DNA from: Parascedosporium putredinis
Lineage: Eukaryota > Ascomycota > Sordariomycetes > Microascales > Microascaceae
NCBI GenBank assembly: GCA_949357655.1
Contig: CASHTG010000001.1
Span: 1,426,001-1,490,000 of the forward strand
Reading direction: 5' to 3'
DNA: 64,000 nucleotides
Shown here: piece after piece, positions 21,458 to 34,116 of the stretch
Numbering within the stretch: the stretch's first letter is position 1
Layout of the letters: the number at the start of each line of letters is the position of its first letter
The notes under the pieces: generated by a model
The model's input: the letters and a program-made list of their open reading frames with translations, nothing else
Told to the model about the DNA's origin: nothing
Database searches by the model: none
Translations under genes and position numbers: made by a program

Positions 21458-23122
21458 TCAAACCGCATCAGGAAGCCGGACTGCTATATCTCCGGATTGT
21501 GTGATGTACCTGACCCAAGGCAGGGATGGGTATTGTAACTAAAAAAAAAAAGGACAGATTAGCTTCTAGTGGGGTGACGAAAAAAACAAAGAGAAAAGGA
21601 AGAGAGAATGGAACGAGTAGGAAAAGAGGCGGAAGAAAAGCAAGTAACGTACCTTGGGCTCCGTAATCTTCAGGTACCGCACCTGGATACCGCTAGTAGT
21701 GAAGTAGGGAATCTCAAACTTGACCTGGATTGGCCTCTTGGCACCTTTTCCGCCACCCACGCCGCCCATGCTACCGCCGAAGCCGCCGGTCATGCCACCG
21801 CCGTGTTCGTCGTCGCCCCTTACGGAGGGTAGGCCCAATTCGGCCCTCATGAGGAACTCCTTGTTGCCGCCAAACTGCTTAATCTTCCATACGATGGCGC
21901 TCTGCTCCGGAGCGTAGTGCACGGCACCAATGTTTGTGCGGAAGCGAGGGAGTCGGCGTCGTCGGGGACGGGGACGATGATTTCCACATTGTTGGCGGTG
22001 CTGCGACGCTTGAACTGGGCCTTGGCCTTGAGCATGTACTGATGCGGGAGCCGCTGTGGGACTCGACGACGCACTCGACCCAGATGAGGGGCTTGACCTG
22101 GGTGTTGAGGCGGTAGCTCATGAGCTCGAACTCGCCGTCGGGGGATGAAGGAGATGGTGCGGTCGTTTTCGAAGCGCGAGAGACGCACGCACTGGTGGAA
22201 CTTGACGTCCTCCATCTCGATGGCCTTGCCTCGCGTCGTCCGGCCGGTGGTTTCGAACATGACCTTGTCGTTGAGTCCGAGCCGGAGCTCGGGCATGCCG
22301 CTGAGGTAGCACTTCATCTTGATGGCGCCGAGAATCTCGGACCGGAGGACGTTGCCGTTGGAAGACACCAGCAGGTTGAGGCTCTCGACGACGTCGAGGA
22401 AGACCTCGTTCTTCCTGTAGCGGATGCCCTCGGAACGCCAAGACACGGCGTTTGTGACGGCGATGGGGGTCGGGCTTGCACCTCGAGCTTGTGGGATTCT
22501 TGCGTAATGTACTCTTGCAGAATCTTGGACTCGGTGGTTTGGGGATAGCCAAAGTCCATCATTTCGTCGAGAAGCTCGTAGATGATGACAAAGTTGTCCC
22601 GAATCGATTCCTCCTCCAACATCTTGAAGTATTCTGTAAAGACCTCGACGACCTTGTGGAGGAATAGTAGGATCTCGGCAGCATTTGTGTTTCGTTTTGT
22701 GAGGGCAAGGAGGTAAAGGTTGTTGTGTCGGATGTAGAGGTACTACAAAGGAGGGGGGAGGGCCGGGAGAGTTAGCTGTATGATCAAAGAGATGGAAGGC
22801 TCCAGCCTCTCCTTGGTGCAAGCGAAGCTATCCAGGGAGGCGGAGTTGGGACGCCCAATCTTACGTTGATGCCTTCGTGGGAGAAGCAAGGAGGGACGGC
22901 AGAAGACTCCTCTTCCGCTTCGCTGAGCAGCACGGGGAACTGCTCAACGGCGGACATGGGGATATCACCCCTATAATTTCGGGCAAGCAGGGTCTGAAAT
23001 GTGAAGCAAAGAGGATTAGAAAGCGAACTGTATTCGATACCGAGGGATCCCCGCCCTCGGAGGACCGGAGTTATAAAGCTTACCTTGCCCTTGAGGTCTA
23101 GGAAAAAGACGGCGGAGGCCAT
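21458..23122 (-). CDS. apm1: AP-1 clathrin adaptor complex, mu subunit
   Basis: The mu subunit of AP-1 recognises tyrosine-based sorting signals at the trans-Golgi network and endosomes. Exons: 23122-23084 (MASAVFFLDLKGK), 22993-22865 (TLLARNYRGDIPMSAVEQFP onwards), 22742-21653, and 21538-21458 (ending LQYPSLPWVRYITQSGDIAV then RLPDAV). The introns have consensus ends and are 90, 122 and 114 bases. The longin-like N-terminus and the mu homology domain are both present. Residues around NAVSWRSEGIRYRKNEVFLD and EIPYFTTSGIQVRYLKITEP are near invariant in the family. Exon 3 needs five missing bases: near 22472, two in a C run near 22137, near 22044, and near 21960. Adding them gives 447 residues, the normal size. 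This is almost certainly a working gene read with errors, not a pseudogene. Confidence 0.93.
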
Positions 23123-24555
23123 GTTGGAGAGCGATATCAAGGAGAGTGGGGGTGTGGGAGAAGGAGAGCGGGAAGGAGGAAGAGGCGGACGAGGGGCAGC
23201 GTCTGGGCGTGGGCGTCAAAATGTCAATTGGCAGATGGCGTTGAATGTTGGGGTGGTGGAGGTATATATGAGGTCGGCACCGAGACCGCCGGAGTGCGTC
23301 GCGATCTGCCGCCACCAGGAAACGAAGATGGTTGGCAGGGAACGGGGTGAGCGTATCGGGGGAGGGTCGTTCGGTTTGCGATAATGTGGCCGTCTTGATG
23401 CTCATGCTGCTGTTCTCCCCCACACTAAAGAAGCTGGCTTGGGCTTTCAAGCATACGCAGAGACCGTGTGCTCCCACTTCCAATTTCGCTTGTGACAAGG
23501 CCAACTGTCGCCAAGAGTCTCCAGCCGGGAAAGAATCCCCATATTTTCACGTGAGCGGCCACCTCTGTCCACCCCGGGCCGCCAGGTCGGAGTCTCGACT
23601 CACAACGTCGAAGAAGAGATCACTAATAGCACTCAACAGAGCTTTGCTGATAATTGAAGTGCCTTAACACAGCGTCACTGTCGTGTTTCTGTTCCTTTCC
23701 TTTTCGTCTTTTTCTGTTCTCGTTCTCTCTCTTCCTTCTATATTTATCAATATACGTGGGAATTCATATTGCAAAAATAAATAAAAAATAAATAAAACGC
23801 AAATAATCCAAGTCCGTTGTCATTCTCTTCGTCCTTCTACCTCTCTAGTTATCAGCTTCAGCTTCTCGTTTGTTTCTTTTGTTTCAACCCGTAGCGTAGA
23901 GACAAGAAGACGCAATATTTGATGGCCATAAGTGCGGCAAGTGCGACCCGATATTTTTTGGTTAGACTTTATTATCAATCCCTTTCAATCCACTAAACAC
24001 ATCTTGTCTCTATTTTTCTCTAGTGCACGTCGGGTTTGGAGTAGTCCTCGAGCCGCTGCAATGCGATCGATACATGCACATACGCCACGCATCCACGGAT
24101 CGTATTCGCATGACGCTTACAGATGTGGACTGACACGTCTTACACCGAGCTCACCTAGGCACCCTTAGCATTCTTTCACACCAGATCACGGCCTGAAAAC
24201 GTTGCATAGTTTATTTTCACCAAGGAGCGAGTTCAAAGATGACATTTTTTGCTCATAATTATCATTCAAAAAGGTCGGATGTTGGGGGAGGTAAGATATA
24301 TGAAGAAGAAGATATATACAAGATAATCCCGCTGCAGAGGAAAAAAATGTGAAGATGGCACAAGCTAAGCGTATATACACTCAAAAAACCAAAAAACCCA
24401 AGGATCTGCTCGCACTCGTCGCACTCATAAAGAAGCGCCAAGTAGACGATCGCTTTGACCTCGGCAAACGGCAAACAGCCGCCATCTCACTGTCTCACCC
24501 CAAGAGAAGAGAGGGAGATGAGAGAAAGCGGGGCCGGGAAAGAGAAGGGAGAAAC
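23123..24555. other. Promoter of AP-1 mu and 3' region of AA9 gene
   Basis: About 1.4 kb. An A/T-rich stretch with repeated aaataaa occurs at 23776-23806, and pyrimidine-rich DNA at 23690-23740. No gene is supported. Confidence 0.45.
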
Positions 24556-25610
24556 TTAAGGAGTGCACTGGGAGTACCAGTCGTTGAGCCACGTGCACTT
24601 GACACCGTTGGCGCAAGTGGTGGGACCGGTCCATCCGTTACCGCCGCACTGGCCATAGGGGTCTGGCCGGCGCTAGCGGCGGTCGAGGTCCTGGTGCTGG
24701 TGACGAGGGTAGAGGAAGAGGTGGCCTGGGCGGTGGACGTGGCGCGCGAGGTGGTGCTGGAGGAAGCGCCCGCGGCGGTGGAGGTAGGGGAGGTGGCTCC
24801 GCTAGCGGGGTGGGGGTGCCGGTGGAGGTGGCGACCTGGGCGTTCTGGGCGATGGAGGAGACGCCGCCGTTCACGATGGCGCCGCCGGGGACGGGGTAGT
24901 CGAGGAGGCTGTTGTTGTAGGTGTTGATGAGGATACCGGGATCCCTGTCGCCGTAGAGCTCGGTGCCGGGGACGCCGGGGAAGACGTCGGTACCGGAGCC
25001 GGTGATCTCGAGGTTGAAGCACTGAGGGTAGCTCTGGGTGCCGTCGTACGAGTTGGAGCCGTGGAGGGCAATGATCTCGTGGCGGAGGACGTAGTTGCCG
25101 GGCTTGATGTTGGAGGGGATGCGGAGGACCCAGCGGTCCTGGTTGTCCATGAGCTTGTTGGCGGCGTAGTAGCCGGCGGCGCCGGGGGTGATGAGGCCCA
25201 AGCCGTCAATCTTGAAGAAGCGGAGGTCCTCCTTCTTGACGTTCTCGCAGGGGCCGTTGCAGGCGGCGAGGTGGTCGATGATGGGGCCGTGGTGGCTCTC
25301 GGGCCAGGTGGTCCACTGGAAGGTGATGATGGCGCCGGCCTTGACCTGGGCGTGGCCCTTGGCGGGGCGCCGGACCTGTGGCAGATGATGTCCGAGGTCT
25401 TGTAGGCGCTGGGGAGACGAAGCCGAGGTCGAGCTGGTCGGCGGACCAGCCGACAACGGTGGGAGGGTTGCTCATGTAGGGGTGGGTGGTGGGGTTGTAG
25501 CCGGGGTACTGGACGCCGTCGACGATGATGTGCGAGACGTAGCCGTGGGCGGAGACGGTGGCGGCGGAGGCGAGAGCGCCGAGGATGGCGGAGACCTTGG
25601 TGGCGACCAT
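24556..25610 (-). CDS. AA9 lytic polysaccharide monooxygenase with C-terminal CBM1
   Basis: Secreted copper enzyme that oxidatively cleaves cellulose (formerly GH61). A signal peptide (residues 1-21, ending TVSA) exposes His22 as the mature N-terminus (HGYVSHI), the first copper ligand. The second is in SHHGPIIDHLAACNGPC (His107/108). The H-x8-Q-x-Y motif is intact (HGSNSYDGTQSYPQC). A Ser/Thr/Ala-rich linker leads to a family 1 cellulose-binding module (PYGQCGGNGWTGPTTC, CTWLNDWYSQC) that ends at the stop at 24558-24556. No intron is needed. Four single missing bases, all in or beside C runs (two near 25365-25430, one near 24810, one near 24660), must be restored, giving 352 residues. A TATA element lies about 160 bp upstream. 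Probably induced by cellulose, judging by the family. Confidence 0.9.
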
Positions 25611-25772
25611 GTTGTGCGGTGGGTTTGAGAGAGAGAGAGAGAGGTCAAAAAGAAAAGATGGGGGAGGGGAGTTTCAGGGGGTGAGCCTTGGAAGAAAGAA
25701 AGGGCGGGATGCTTGGATGAATCCTGGGAATCACGTCTCCAAGAACCAGAGGAAGAAGGGGGAAGACGACAA

Positions 25773-25780
25773 CTTATATA
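25773..25780 (-). promoter_or_regulatory. TATA box of the AA9 gene
   Basis: Exact TATATAAG on the minus strand, about 163 bp before the start codon at 25610. Position and match are good for a strongly regulated secreted-enzyme gene. The transcription start is not known. Confidence 0.5.
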
Positions 25781-27081
25781 TCCATCTGGTTTTGATGGAA
25801 AAGAGAGTCAACAGAGGAAAGGGCGGGGGAAAGGATTACGAGTAAGATTGGTTGATTCTCTTGAAGAGAAATGCCATGTCCGCTCGTTGTCTCTTCTTTT
25901 GGTACCCGCCGTCAACTTTGTCATTCGTCCCAAAGGAGATGATGGTTCACGACAGTACCGAGGCAAGGTAGGCCCCGCGAATTCTCATGTATCCTCCCGA
26001 CGGCGGTAGTAATTCCTGGGCGCTAACGTGTGAGAGCAAGGCCCCACGATGACAGGGACCAGAAAGGTTGCATCGTGAACTGGGAAGCTACCACGCCCGC
26101 CGGGGAACGACAGGAGGGTCAAGGAGAGAGAGAGAGCGAAGAGGAGGAGGAGGAAGGCGAACCGTAACGCCCGTCGGCCCAGCTATTCCAAGAGCCCAAG
26201 AGCCCAAGATGGGGGTAGCGTTGGCGTGGACCTCCCCACGTTTGCCGGCCCAAAAGAGGTTCTAGCGCCAGTTGCGCAGGCTGAGAAAGGACGAAAGAGG
26301 AAGAGACAAGAGTAAAAGGCAGGTTCTTTCTTTCCCCACTCCCTGAAAAGAGGACTCTCGAGAACAAAAGTCGAGGGTCATGTCCGGGTATCCCGTCCGG
26401 AGTATTTTCTTGGCGCTTGCTACTCTATTTCACGCTTGAGGAAGAGAATGGAAGAGAAGGGTGGAAAGGAAGGGGAAAGGGAGGGGGCCGTTCTTTGGTC
26501 CGGGGTACGTGTTGAGCCCAAGCTCTCAGGCGAATATACTGGGGAGCAGAGCCGGTGCCATTGTCGTTGCGCCCGTCCAGGAGGAGCGGTAGCATCCTCA
26601 TCGGCATCGAGTGGCATAGAACGTTTGACTTGCGCAGCATATGGAACTTTTTTTCTTGTTCTTCCCCATGGGGACCCTCCATTCTCTCGTGCCAATACAA
26701 ATGCAAGCACAAGCACGAGGAAAGAAAAAGAAAAACTTTGGTACGCGTGTGGGGAATCGGCACACGACTTGCAATCACTCTCGCTACCATGGAGCGACAA
26801 GAGAGGCTCTGCCGTTTCCGGGGAGCGGGCCTGGATACTAACTAGAGAGCAATATAACAATAACATGTGGACACTCACGCGCGCTGGCGACGGCGAGACT
26901 ACCGATTATCAAGAGCTGACTTGCTTTTGCACATTGCACATGAGCGCGAATGCGTCATCCGTTCCGGTGGCCCGGCATCGCAAGCCGCCTCTGTCCACTA
27001 TTCGACTTGGCCCAGCGGGCTTTCAGTTCCTTGGCAAATCTACGGCCCTCGTTACGGTCCTGGTGTTCGAGGGACCCCGAG

Positions 27082-27101
27082 GGACCTAGACGGACCTAGA
27101 C
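27082..27101. repeat. 10-bp tandem duplication
   Basis: Two copies of ggacctagac side by side. Confidence 0.7.
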
Positions 27102-28620
27102 GGGGATGGGATCCGTCGAGGAGATGAAGGGGGCGCTGAACCCCATTCCTCTCATCTCAGCAATGGGCCAGGCCAGGCCACTCCCCCACCCCCACATCGT
27201 GCCTGTGATTCTCCGACCGCCATCGCGAGAGAAGGCGGAAGAAGCAGACTGCATGGGATGGAGGAGGCGGATTGAAGCAGCCAGTATTTGCCACGAGGTA
27301 TTGAAGACTTTGGGCATGGTGCAAACAAAAAGGTTTAGGCAGGCAGAGAAACCATCAAGTCATCCGCGGGTCTGATGCATGACGAGGCACCTGAACAAAG
27401 CTGCATATGCTGTATGGAGAAGTCAGGAGATGAAGGGGAGGGGCGCAGTGCGACGAGACGCCATGGAGATTCACGATAATGCATCCAACCTTTTTTTTCT
27501 AATTTTCTAGCGCGAAAAGAAAAAGAGCAATGCGAAAAGAAAAAGAAAAAAGAAAGAAGGAAGAAAGAAAACAACAAACCCCCTTCCCCCTCTCGCACCA
27601 CACAAAAAGGGCCGGAGCTACTCTGTCGAATGCGACGTTTGGGTTCCAACGCGGTTCCTGGTCCCGGCCCGTCGATTGGCGGAGATTCTCGGCCTCCTCC
27701 GAAAATCCCGGTTTGTGGTTCCCGTTGTGGGGCCAGCGCCAAGGAGGGGGCCAAAATTGGGAAATCTCGAGGGTGCTCGGCCTCTTTCCAGTCCCGCGAA
27801 TCGCCGTCACTGAAAGAAAGGGGGGAATGAGGAGGAGGAGGAGGAGGGGTGTGCACGAGATCGAGAGAAAAAAAGTTTGGTGTTGCTTGGCGAACGAGTG
27901 AAATTGGATTGCGATCCCTCTCGATGCATTGCCAGAATACTTCTTTTCTCTTTGGTTTGCCTCTTTGGGTCCTCTCCCTCTCCGATCCTCCCGAATGTCG
28001 AGTGTGTCACTTTGGTTTTTCTTCTGATTCGTACGTGATACGTGATACACTGGTATACTCGGCGTCTTCTACTCAATGGATGTACACAAAGCCGGCGAGA
28101 AACGAGGAAAAGGGCCAAAGTATGGATTAATGGTCTGCTGCATCTGTCCGTCAGCCAGGAAGAAGAGTGCTCGGTATTCGTATTAAAGTTGTGAGCCAAC
28201 CCCGGATTACAAGGGATCACGCTCAGGGGTTGGGGGTAAAGCTAGATCGACATTAGGCAAAGCCTGCCTGCGTGGCGCCAGCAGCTCCAAAGGTAATGTC
28301 GGGTATTTTGATGGGCTCATCCTTGAATGGGATGCAATGGATCCTTGTACCACGCTCTGCCCACGCTAATCCGACATCGCCCCTCGTGTGCTCGGGACAC
28401 TGACTGCTGGATGTACGCACGAGTCCGACTCGACTCAACTTCGCTCAGGACGCTACCACCTCAGGAGCCCACGCTGCATCGCTGTTTCAACACTAGCTCA
28501 GCCTGGCAGTTTCGTCCGCTAGCCACCAAAGTATCAATGCATCTACAACTTGAAGTAATGGATATCGCTTGCACGCCAATAGACGTTTTGTACAGATGCC
28601 ATGCCAACCCCACACCTGCA

Positions 28621-28650
28621 CCCATGCCCACGCCCACGCCCATGCCCACA
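28621..28650. repeat. CCCAYG hexamer repeat, five units
   Basis: Five consecutive hexamers of the form cccatg, cccacg or cccaca. Confidence 0.8.
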
Positions 28651-29734
28651 CTGACGTTGCATCCCCTCCGCCCTGGCAGTCGGAAGACGGCCCTCGAACG
28701 CGCCCGCGGGCTTCTGCTGCAAGAAAGCGCACGAGTGGGTGATAGGCTGGCAGCGCCCTCCCCCTTCTCGAGAAGGGTACCAGGCGATGTGATGATGGCT
28801 CAAAGGGGCAAAACTGCGAAAAAGGTTCCTTGGCCCCTCGAGATCCCATGATCCAAGAACGTCACCACCACGCTCGCTTATTTAGATCTGCTTGACTGTG
28901 ATATTAACGGTAGACCCGCACCGACGTGGCCGTCATCGACAAGATGCATCCGCCGATGTATTTTGCTTGGGGCAACGATGACCTGGACTGGAGGGGCGTG
29001 GCACGAAGAATTCGCGTTGCTACCACCTCAGCTCGAGGGCTCGAGAACAGGAAAGACGGCGAGGGATGATGGTATCACGACTACGACTGTCCCGATGCGT
29101 ACAGGCTGGCAGCTCTTTTTCATCGTGGTAGTTTGGCACGATGCCACCTTGGCTTTCCTTCCTCCATCCTCATGACAAACTTTTGGTTTGGGTCTAGTAC
29201 TCGATTCGCTTCCACTCGCTTCGAAGCTCTTCTTTGCGCGGCACGGTATTGCATTTCAAAAAGAGAAGAACGGGAAATGGAAATAACCCTCGCGTGGATC
29301 TTGGCTTGCTGTGTATCTAATAGTCTACATATCCGTCTGGGTGCGTGACATGAGGTGACGGTCCAATGCCAAGTGCCGTCTGGGGAGAATCAGACTTAGG
29401 TTCTTTTCTATGCACCCCCTTCCCCAGATGCAGAGAACTAGGGGGAGGAGGAGGAGGATGTGGAGGCGGGTGAGGCCCGGCGGCAAGAGAGGGAAGCCAT
29501 GCCGGTAGTCCTGCCTCTTTCTTCTGTTTTTGATTTTCATTCCTTTTGTTTCTTTCCCTTTCCTCTTCTCATTGTAGCATGCCAGCCTCCGGCGGGGCGT
29601 GGCGTTGAGCCTGTTCCCTGCCACCAGTTATCATGGGTGCTGTGTTTATGGGGCGTGTGCGAGCGAGGAAAGGAACCATTTCATCCATCCATACCCTCGA
29701 AACGGAAGTGCGGTGAAAAGGATTTCAAGATTCA

Positions 29735-29752
29735 CTCTCTCTCTCTCTCTCT
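29735..29752. repeat. CT dinucleotide microsatellite
   Basis: Nine CT units. Confidence 0.8.
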
Positions 29753-30583
29753 TCCCGAGGCGGCGCTCTTCAGTGCAGCTTGATGATCCCGCTGCGGGAC
29801 GGCAGGCCTTGTATATATTGCCTGCAATATAAAACGGAAACTTTATGTTACAACATGGTGGCTCTGCAACCGCTTCCCGTGTCCCGACACTGAGGTTTTC
29901 AATCTATAACTCCCGAGCTTGGGGATGGAGGGATGGGAGGAAGGGAAGGAGAGAAACGTCGACAAGGTATTAGATTGCACTGGCTATTTCTGGCAGGTGA
30001 TCGGCCCAGTTTCTTTTTATATCGGTGGTCAAAGAAGGAGAATATAAAAGCCCACATCGATTCTTGCATTGTGCAGATGAATGAAAAAAGTGTCTGTCTC
30101 TTCATTGGATAACGTGGTTGATGTTGCAGAATGCAAATCTCGAGCAGTTTAATCACACCAAACGGGGCAGACTCTTATTAGATGGGAAAGGAAAGAAGAA
30201 GGTATTTTTCCAAGTATACGTCATGAAATACATGTCCAAACAAGTACAAGTCCGAGAAAGAGTATGTTGATTATGGAGAGGCTCGCGGGCTGGGACGGCG
30301 CCTTTCCGAACGAACACCGCGGGCCCTCCCTTGCAGATATGAAGTGAAGTTTGTACATGTAGAGAGAACGACCCCAGAGCACAGCCCAAGACTGGTCTAA
30401 TTAGTTCCATCCATTACTCTATAGTTGCCTTGCTGAAAACCCCTGCATCCTCCTCGTCCGCGATTGAAGGACTTGACATCCCCCGAATTGCTAGATCCTA
30501 CATCTCGTCTGCTCGCGGCCTTCCCAGCATCATCATCTTTGGTGGCTGAGAAGGGTTTGGTACTGCCCTTTCTGATAGCCGTT

Positions 30584-32130
30584 TTATTGTTGCTGCTGCG
30601 GTTGCTGTTGCTGTTGCTGTTGCTGTATTGGTTGAGAATATTGACCTGGTGGTGGTAGTGCTTGATACTGTTGCTGCTGCTGCTGCTGCGGTTGCGTTCC
30701 CGCTGCACCCATCTCCTGCCTCGTCCCCTCACCCGACATCTCGTACGCAATCAACCCCGGCGCTTCGTAAATCTGCTGCCCATGCGCCTCCGCCATATTC
30801 CCTGGGGGCACCGTCGCCGCCGCCGCCGCGCCAGCGCCAAGGCCCCGCTCGTTGGCGCCGCCTGCGACATGGGGCTCATAAAGGCAGAGGACGGCTCGTA
30901 CACCGTGCTTCCGCCAAACACGCTCGTCGTCGTCGCATTGTGACCTAGCGGAGACACACCCTGGGGGCGTACTGATAGGTGGGCTGTTGTAGCTGCTGTT
31001 GCTGTTGCTGTTGTTGCTGATACTCCGATGTCGCACGCTCGCCCACGTCAGATGACGCATATGCCATCTCGGGATGCTGCGACTTGGGGCCCGCTAGGCT
31101 AGACCCCGCCATCCCCGAGGCAGGCGGTGACGAAGAGGACGCAGGCGGGATCGCGGTCGGGTATCCCGACGCCTCGTTTTTCGCGTTCCTGCGACGCCGG
31201 AATAAGAAGAAGCCGATGCCGCCCGCGAGGAGGGCGCCGATGAGGATGCAGCCGATGGCTATGCCGGCGACCGCGCCGCTGGCCAAACCACCGCCCTTCT
31301 TGCCGTCGTTGTTGCTGCCGCTGCCGCTGCCGTCGTCGTTTGAGTCGGGGAAGAGTCGTCCCCCGAGCCGTTGTCCGAGTTTCCGCCCGCCGTGGGTACC
31401 GCGCCACCTGGAGCACTCGCGTGTTAGTCTTGTGGGGGGCAGGAGAACGATTCACAGAGTTATTCCCTCCTCCTCCGCCGTCTTTCAGAGAGAGAGAGAG
31501 AGAGAAAGAGAAGAAACTTACGGTCGACAGCCGTCAGCGAGACCGTGGCCGAATACACATTCATCCTCCCGCTCGCGCCGCACGCCACCGCCGTGTTCCC
31601 GCGGCACTTTTCCAGACACTCCGACTCGGGCGCGCTCACGGCAAACGGCTCCACCTCCCTCCCGCACAAGCAGCTGTACTGGTCCTTGAGGCCAAAGATG
31701 CCGCACTCCGCCACCAGGCACAGGTTACGGCACAGCTCCGGCGTCATGCCCGTGTCGAACTGCGACTTGACCGTCAGGATGTGGTTGCTGCCGTCCTGGA
31801 AGCACCCCAAGTACGAGTAATCCGCCACCGTCACCCGCACCGGCGGCGGCGTCGTGGTCGAGGTGCGCGACGTCGTCGAGCGGGATGACCTCGACGAGGA
31901 CGGCGTCGACTCCTCGGCGTCTTGGCGCGGTATCAGGACCGCGGCGGCGGCCTCGGCATCCATGATGGGGGTCACGGCCGCGGGGGCCCGATCTTGGGTC
32001 GCGACGGAGCATGAGTATCGCGGATTCGGCTCCCTTGCGCGACGGGGCGCGTGGCGGCGACGATTGGGGTTAGGGAAGAGAGGAAGAGGAGAGGGGCGAC
32101 GAGGTGGCGCGGGGCGGGGAGACGCGCCAT
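30584..32130 (-). CDS. WSC-domain membrane sensor with poly-Gln tail
   Basis: Resembles fungal WSC-type cell-surface proteins; yeast Wsc1 senses wall stress. Starting at 32130, an N-terminal hydrophobic signal (LVAPLLFLSSLTPIVAA) is followed by a Ser/Thr-rich stretch. A cysteine-rich WSC domain follows (YSYLGCFQDG, then CRNLCLVAECGIFGLKD, YSCLCGREV, CLEKCRGN). An intron at 31521-31408 leads to a Gly/Asn/Asp-rich segment, one membrane helix (AGIAIGCILIGALLAGGIGF) with a basic stop (FRRRRNAK), and a cytoplasmic tail with several Gln runs. Four missing bases must be restored (near 31990, 31350, 30972, 30870). This gives 478 residues ending at the TAA at 30586-30584. Beyond that stop the same frame reads NGYQKGQYQTLLSHQR before a second stop, so the true end may lie slightly further. 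Confidence 0.8.
30589..30700 (-). repeat. CAG/CAA repeat encoding poly-glutamine
   Basis: Imperfect CAA/CAG runs in two blocks (30589-30630 and 30669-30690) within the WSC gene, encoding Gln tracts in the cytoplasmic tail. A third block lies at about 30990-31020. Confidence 0.8.
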
Positions 32131-34116
32131 CTCGTGGGCGGGATGGGATATCTCTCTGCGCTGGATTGGAGAGGGACGAGAAAAAAACGCGGGGATATCC
32201 CCTCACCGAGATGATGTTGGCTGGCCCAAGAGCAACCTCTTGTTTCTTGATGATCGCGGTGGACTTACGATCGCGAACCAGACGCTTCAATATTCAAGTG
32301 CGTCGAATTGGAATCTAATCTCAAAGACCTCACAAGGAAAAGAAGGGAAAAAGAAAAAAATCGCCGCAAGGACGCGACCCCTTTTCCACGGGCTGAGCCA
32401 TATCAATCGAGCGTGAAAGAGGGCTGCTTCGCTTCAAGCAAGGCTAACAAAGTAATACGGAGTGTTAGTCCTGCCGACATAGTCGTGGTGTGTACCGGGG
32501 TCCAACTCCTCCCCCTCCAGATTGATTTCCATACTGTTTTAATCTTAACCTTGGGGTCAAGGCGCCGCCAAACATGATCCTCTTTGGGCTGTTGGATGCT
32601 ATTTTCGGAACTCCCAGCACCTTGGCGCCGCATCCATCTGCGTGCGCATCACTGTTCAATGTAACCAATTCAAGATCACGGTGCACCTCACCAGCAGGCG
32701 CGCACACAGCTGATGTGTTCAATGTTGGGCAAGCAAACCCCAACGACCATCTGCAAGCCCCTCGCCTATTACCTCGGTAACATTCTTTCCTTCCTGTCAT
32801 ATTGAAGGCCGAAAGGCAAGAGTCTATCTTGTTGTGGCTGCAAAGAATCGCATCCATTGATCTATCGTATCGAACGCCTACCTTTTACGCTGGAATAGCA
32901 GCCCCATTACCAAGCGGGGCAAACTGAACAATCCATCAGCACGAGCATGCAAATTGATCTTTTCATATCTCCCTCTTGCCCCATCGTGGAGGTTGTGGCG
33001 TTGGCGTAAACGGGAGTTGTGCGGGTGGACCGGGCGGGGTGGACCGGGCGGGTGTCGGTGCCGGCGTCAAGCCCGTTGGCGGCTGATTAGTGTATCCGGG
33101 TGCCCCACCGATGTTAGAATGCGGCTATCGCGTTGCCTTGAGCACCTGCCTCCAAGACACGAGCATACGATATCGCAGGCAGACAGGGAATAAACCGGCT
33201 TACCATGGATGTAGTATAGATAAGGTTACCGTGGGAGGGGCTGATTATCGCCTCTAGCCCTTGCCCAAGGATTTCAACGTTGGCTCTTTCTTGAAAAAAC
33301 CCGCTCAATAGCTTAAAGACTGGCCTCGCGTACGATTGAGCACTTGAAGGCCCTGATAGTTCGTGGATAATAGAGTGGCCTATGCAGCCTCGAAACGAGG
33401 CGACATGCTTACACTCCGGTCCACGGTCTTGACACACGATGGAATCTCCGCGGTTCAGTTTAGCGAACTAGGACTGGCTCTACCGAGGTCGTTACATGTA
33501 CTTGTTTGAGCGCATGAGGAAAATCGTTGAGGGATATCATTGGATTGCTTGTATGTAAGAAAACGAAATCTCGTTGTCCACAAAGGCAAAAGAGAAGAAA
33601 GTAAAACAAGAGAACCTTAAATGGAGGGGAGAGTGCGGTCGAAGAAACCAAGTGGTATGCCGCCAGTGAAGACACCAACCAAGAGGCAGCAATGGGGAAA
33701 TAGGGCAAGGGAGCAAACCAACACGGAGGATATATGGAGTAGATGAAAGGGGGCCCGTCTAAGAAAGTAAGGAGAAACATGGGAAACAACCAAATGGGGA
33801 GGCCACCACATTAGCTTGGCCTTGGGGAACGGGAGGATTGCAAAGGGAAGGGGAAGAAAAAAAGAAAAAAAGGGTTCTTTCGGGTCTAATTATACAGCAT
33901 GTTCCAAAAGTCATAACCTGGTCCCAGCGCTTGGTCCTCTTATCCCGCTCTATTATTCCGTCCGCATTCCGAGAAATTGTAGATAGTCGAGAAATTCAAA
34001 TGTACAGCGCCCCGCCATCACCCGACACGGAGAAGCCGCGCAAGGGTGAGTGGGGAGCGGAGTCGAGGGTTGACGGTCATTCCAGCGTCGCCTCCATCTC
34101 GTCCAGAGAGTCTCTC
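32131..34116. other. Intergenic region
   Basis: About 2 kb between the WSC gene start and the UGO1 gene end. Only a 14-bp tandem duplication (33023-33050) stands out. The plus-strand opening from 33838 runs antisense into UGO1 and is treated as a shadow. Confidence 0.45.
33023..33050. repeat. 14-bp tandem duplication
   Basis: Two copies of gggtggaccgggcg in direct contact. Confidence 0.85.

Larger units (their letters stand above)
25611..30583. other. About 5 kb without a supported gene
   Basis: The longest gene-free interval, upstream of the AA9 gene and downstream of the WSC gene. Openings up to about 180 codons exist on both strands (for example 27335-27856 and 28327-28851), but none shows conserved motifs or a splice structure. 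Minor repeats are present at 27082-27101, 28621-28650 and 29735-29752. A broken gene with many indels could still hide here. Confidence 0.4.

Noticed and set aside
21458..23122. AP-1 mu as a pseudogene
   Set aside because: The only lesions are missing bases in or beside homopolymers. Splice sites and all other residues are intact, and the corrected length is exactly normal.
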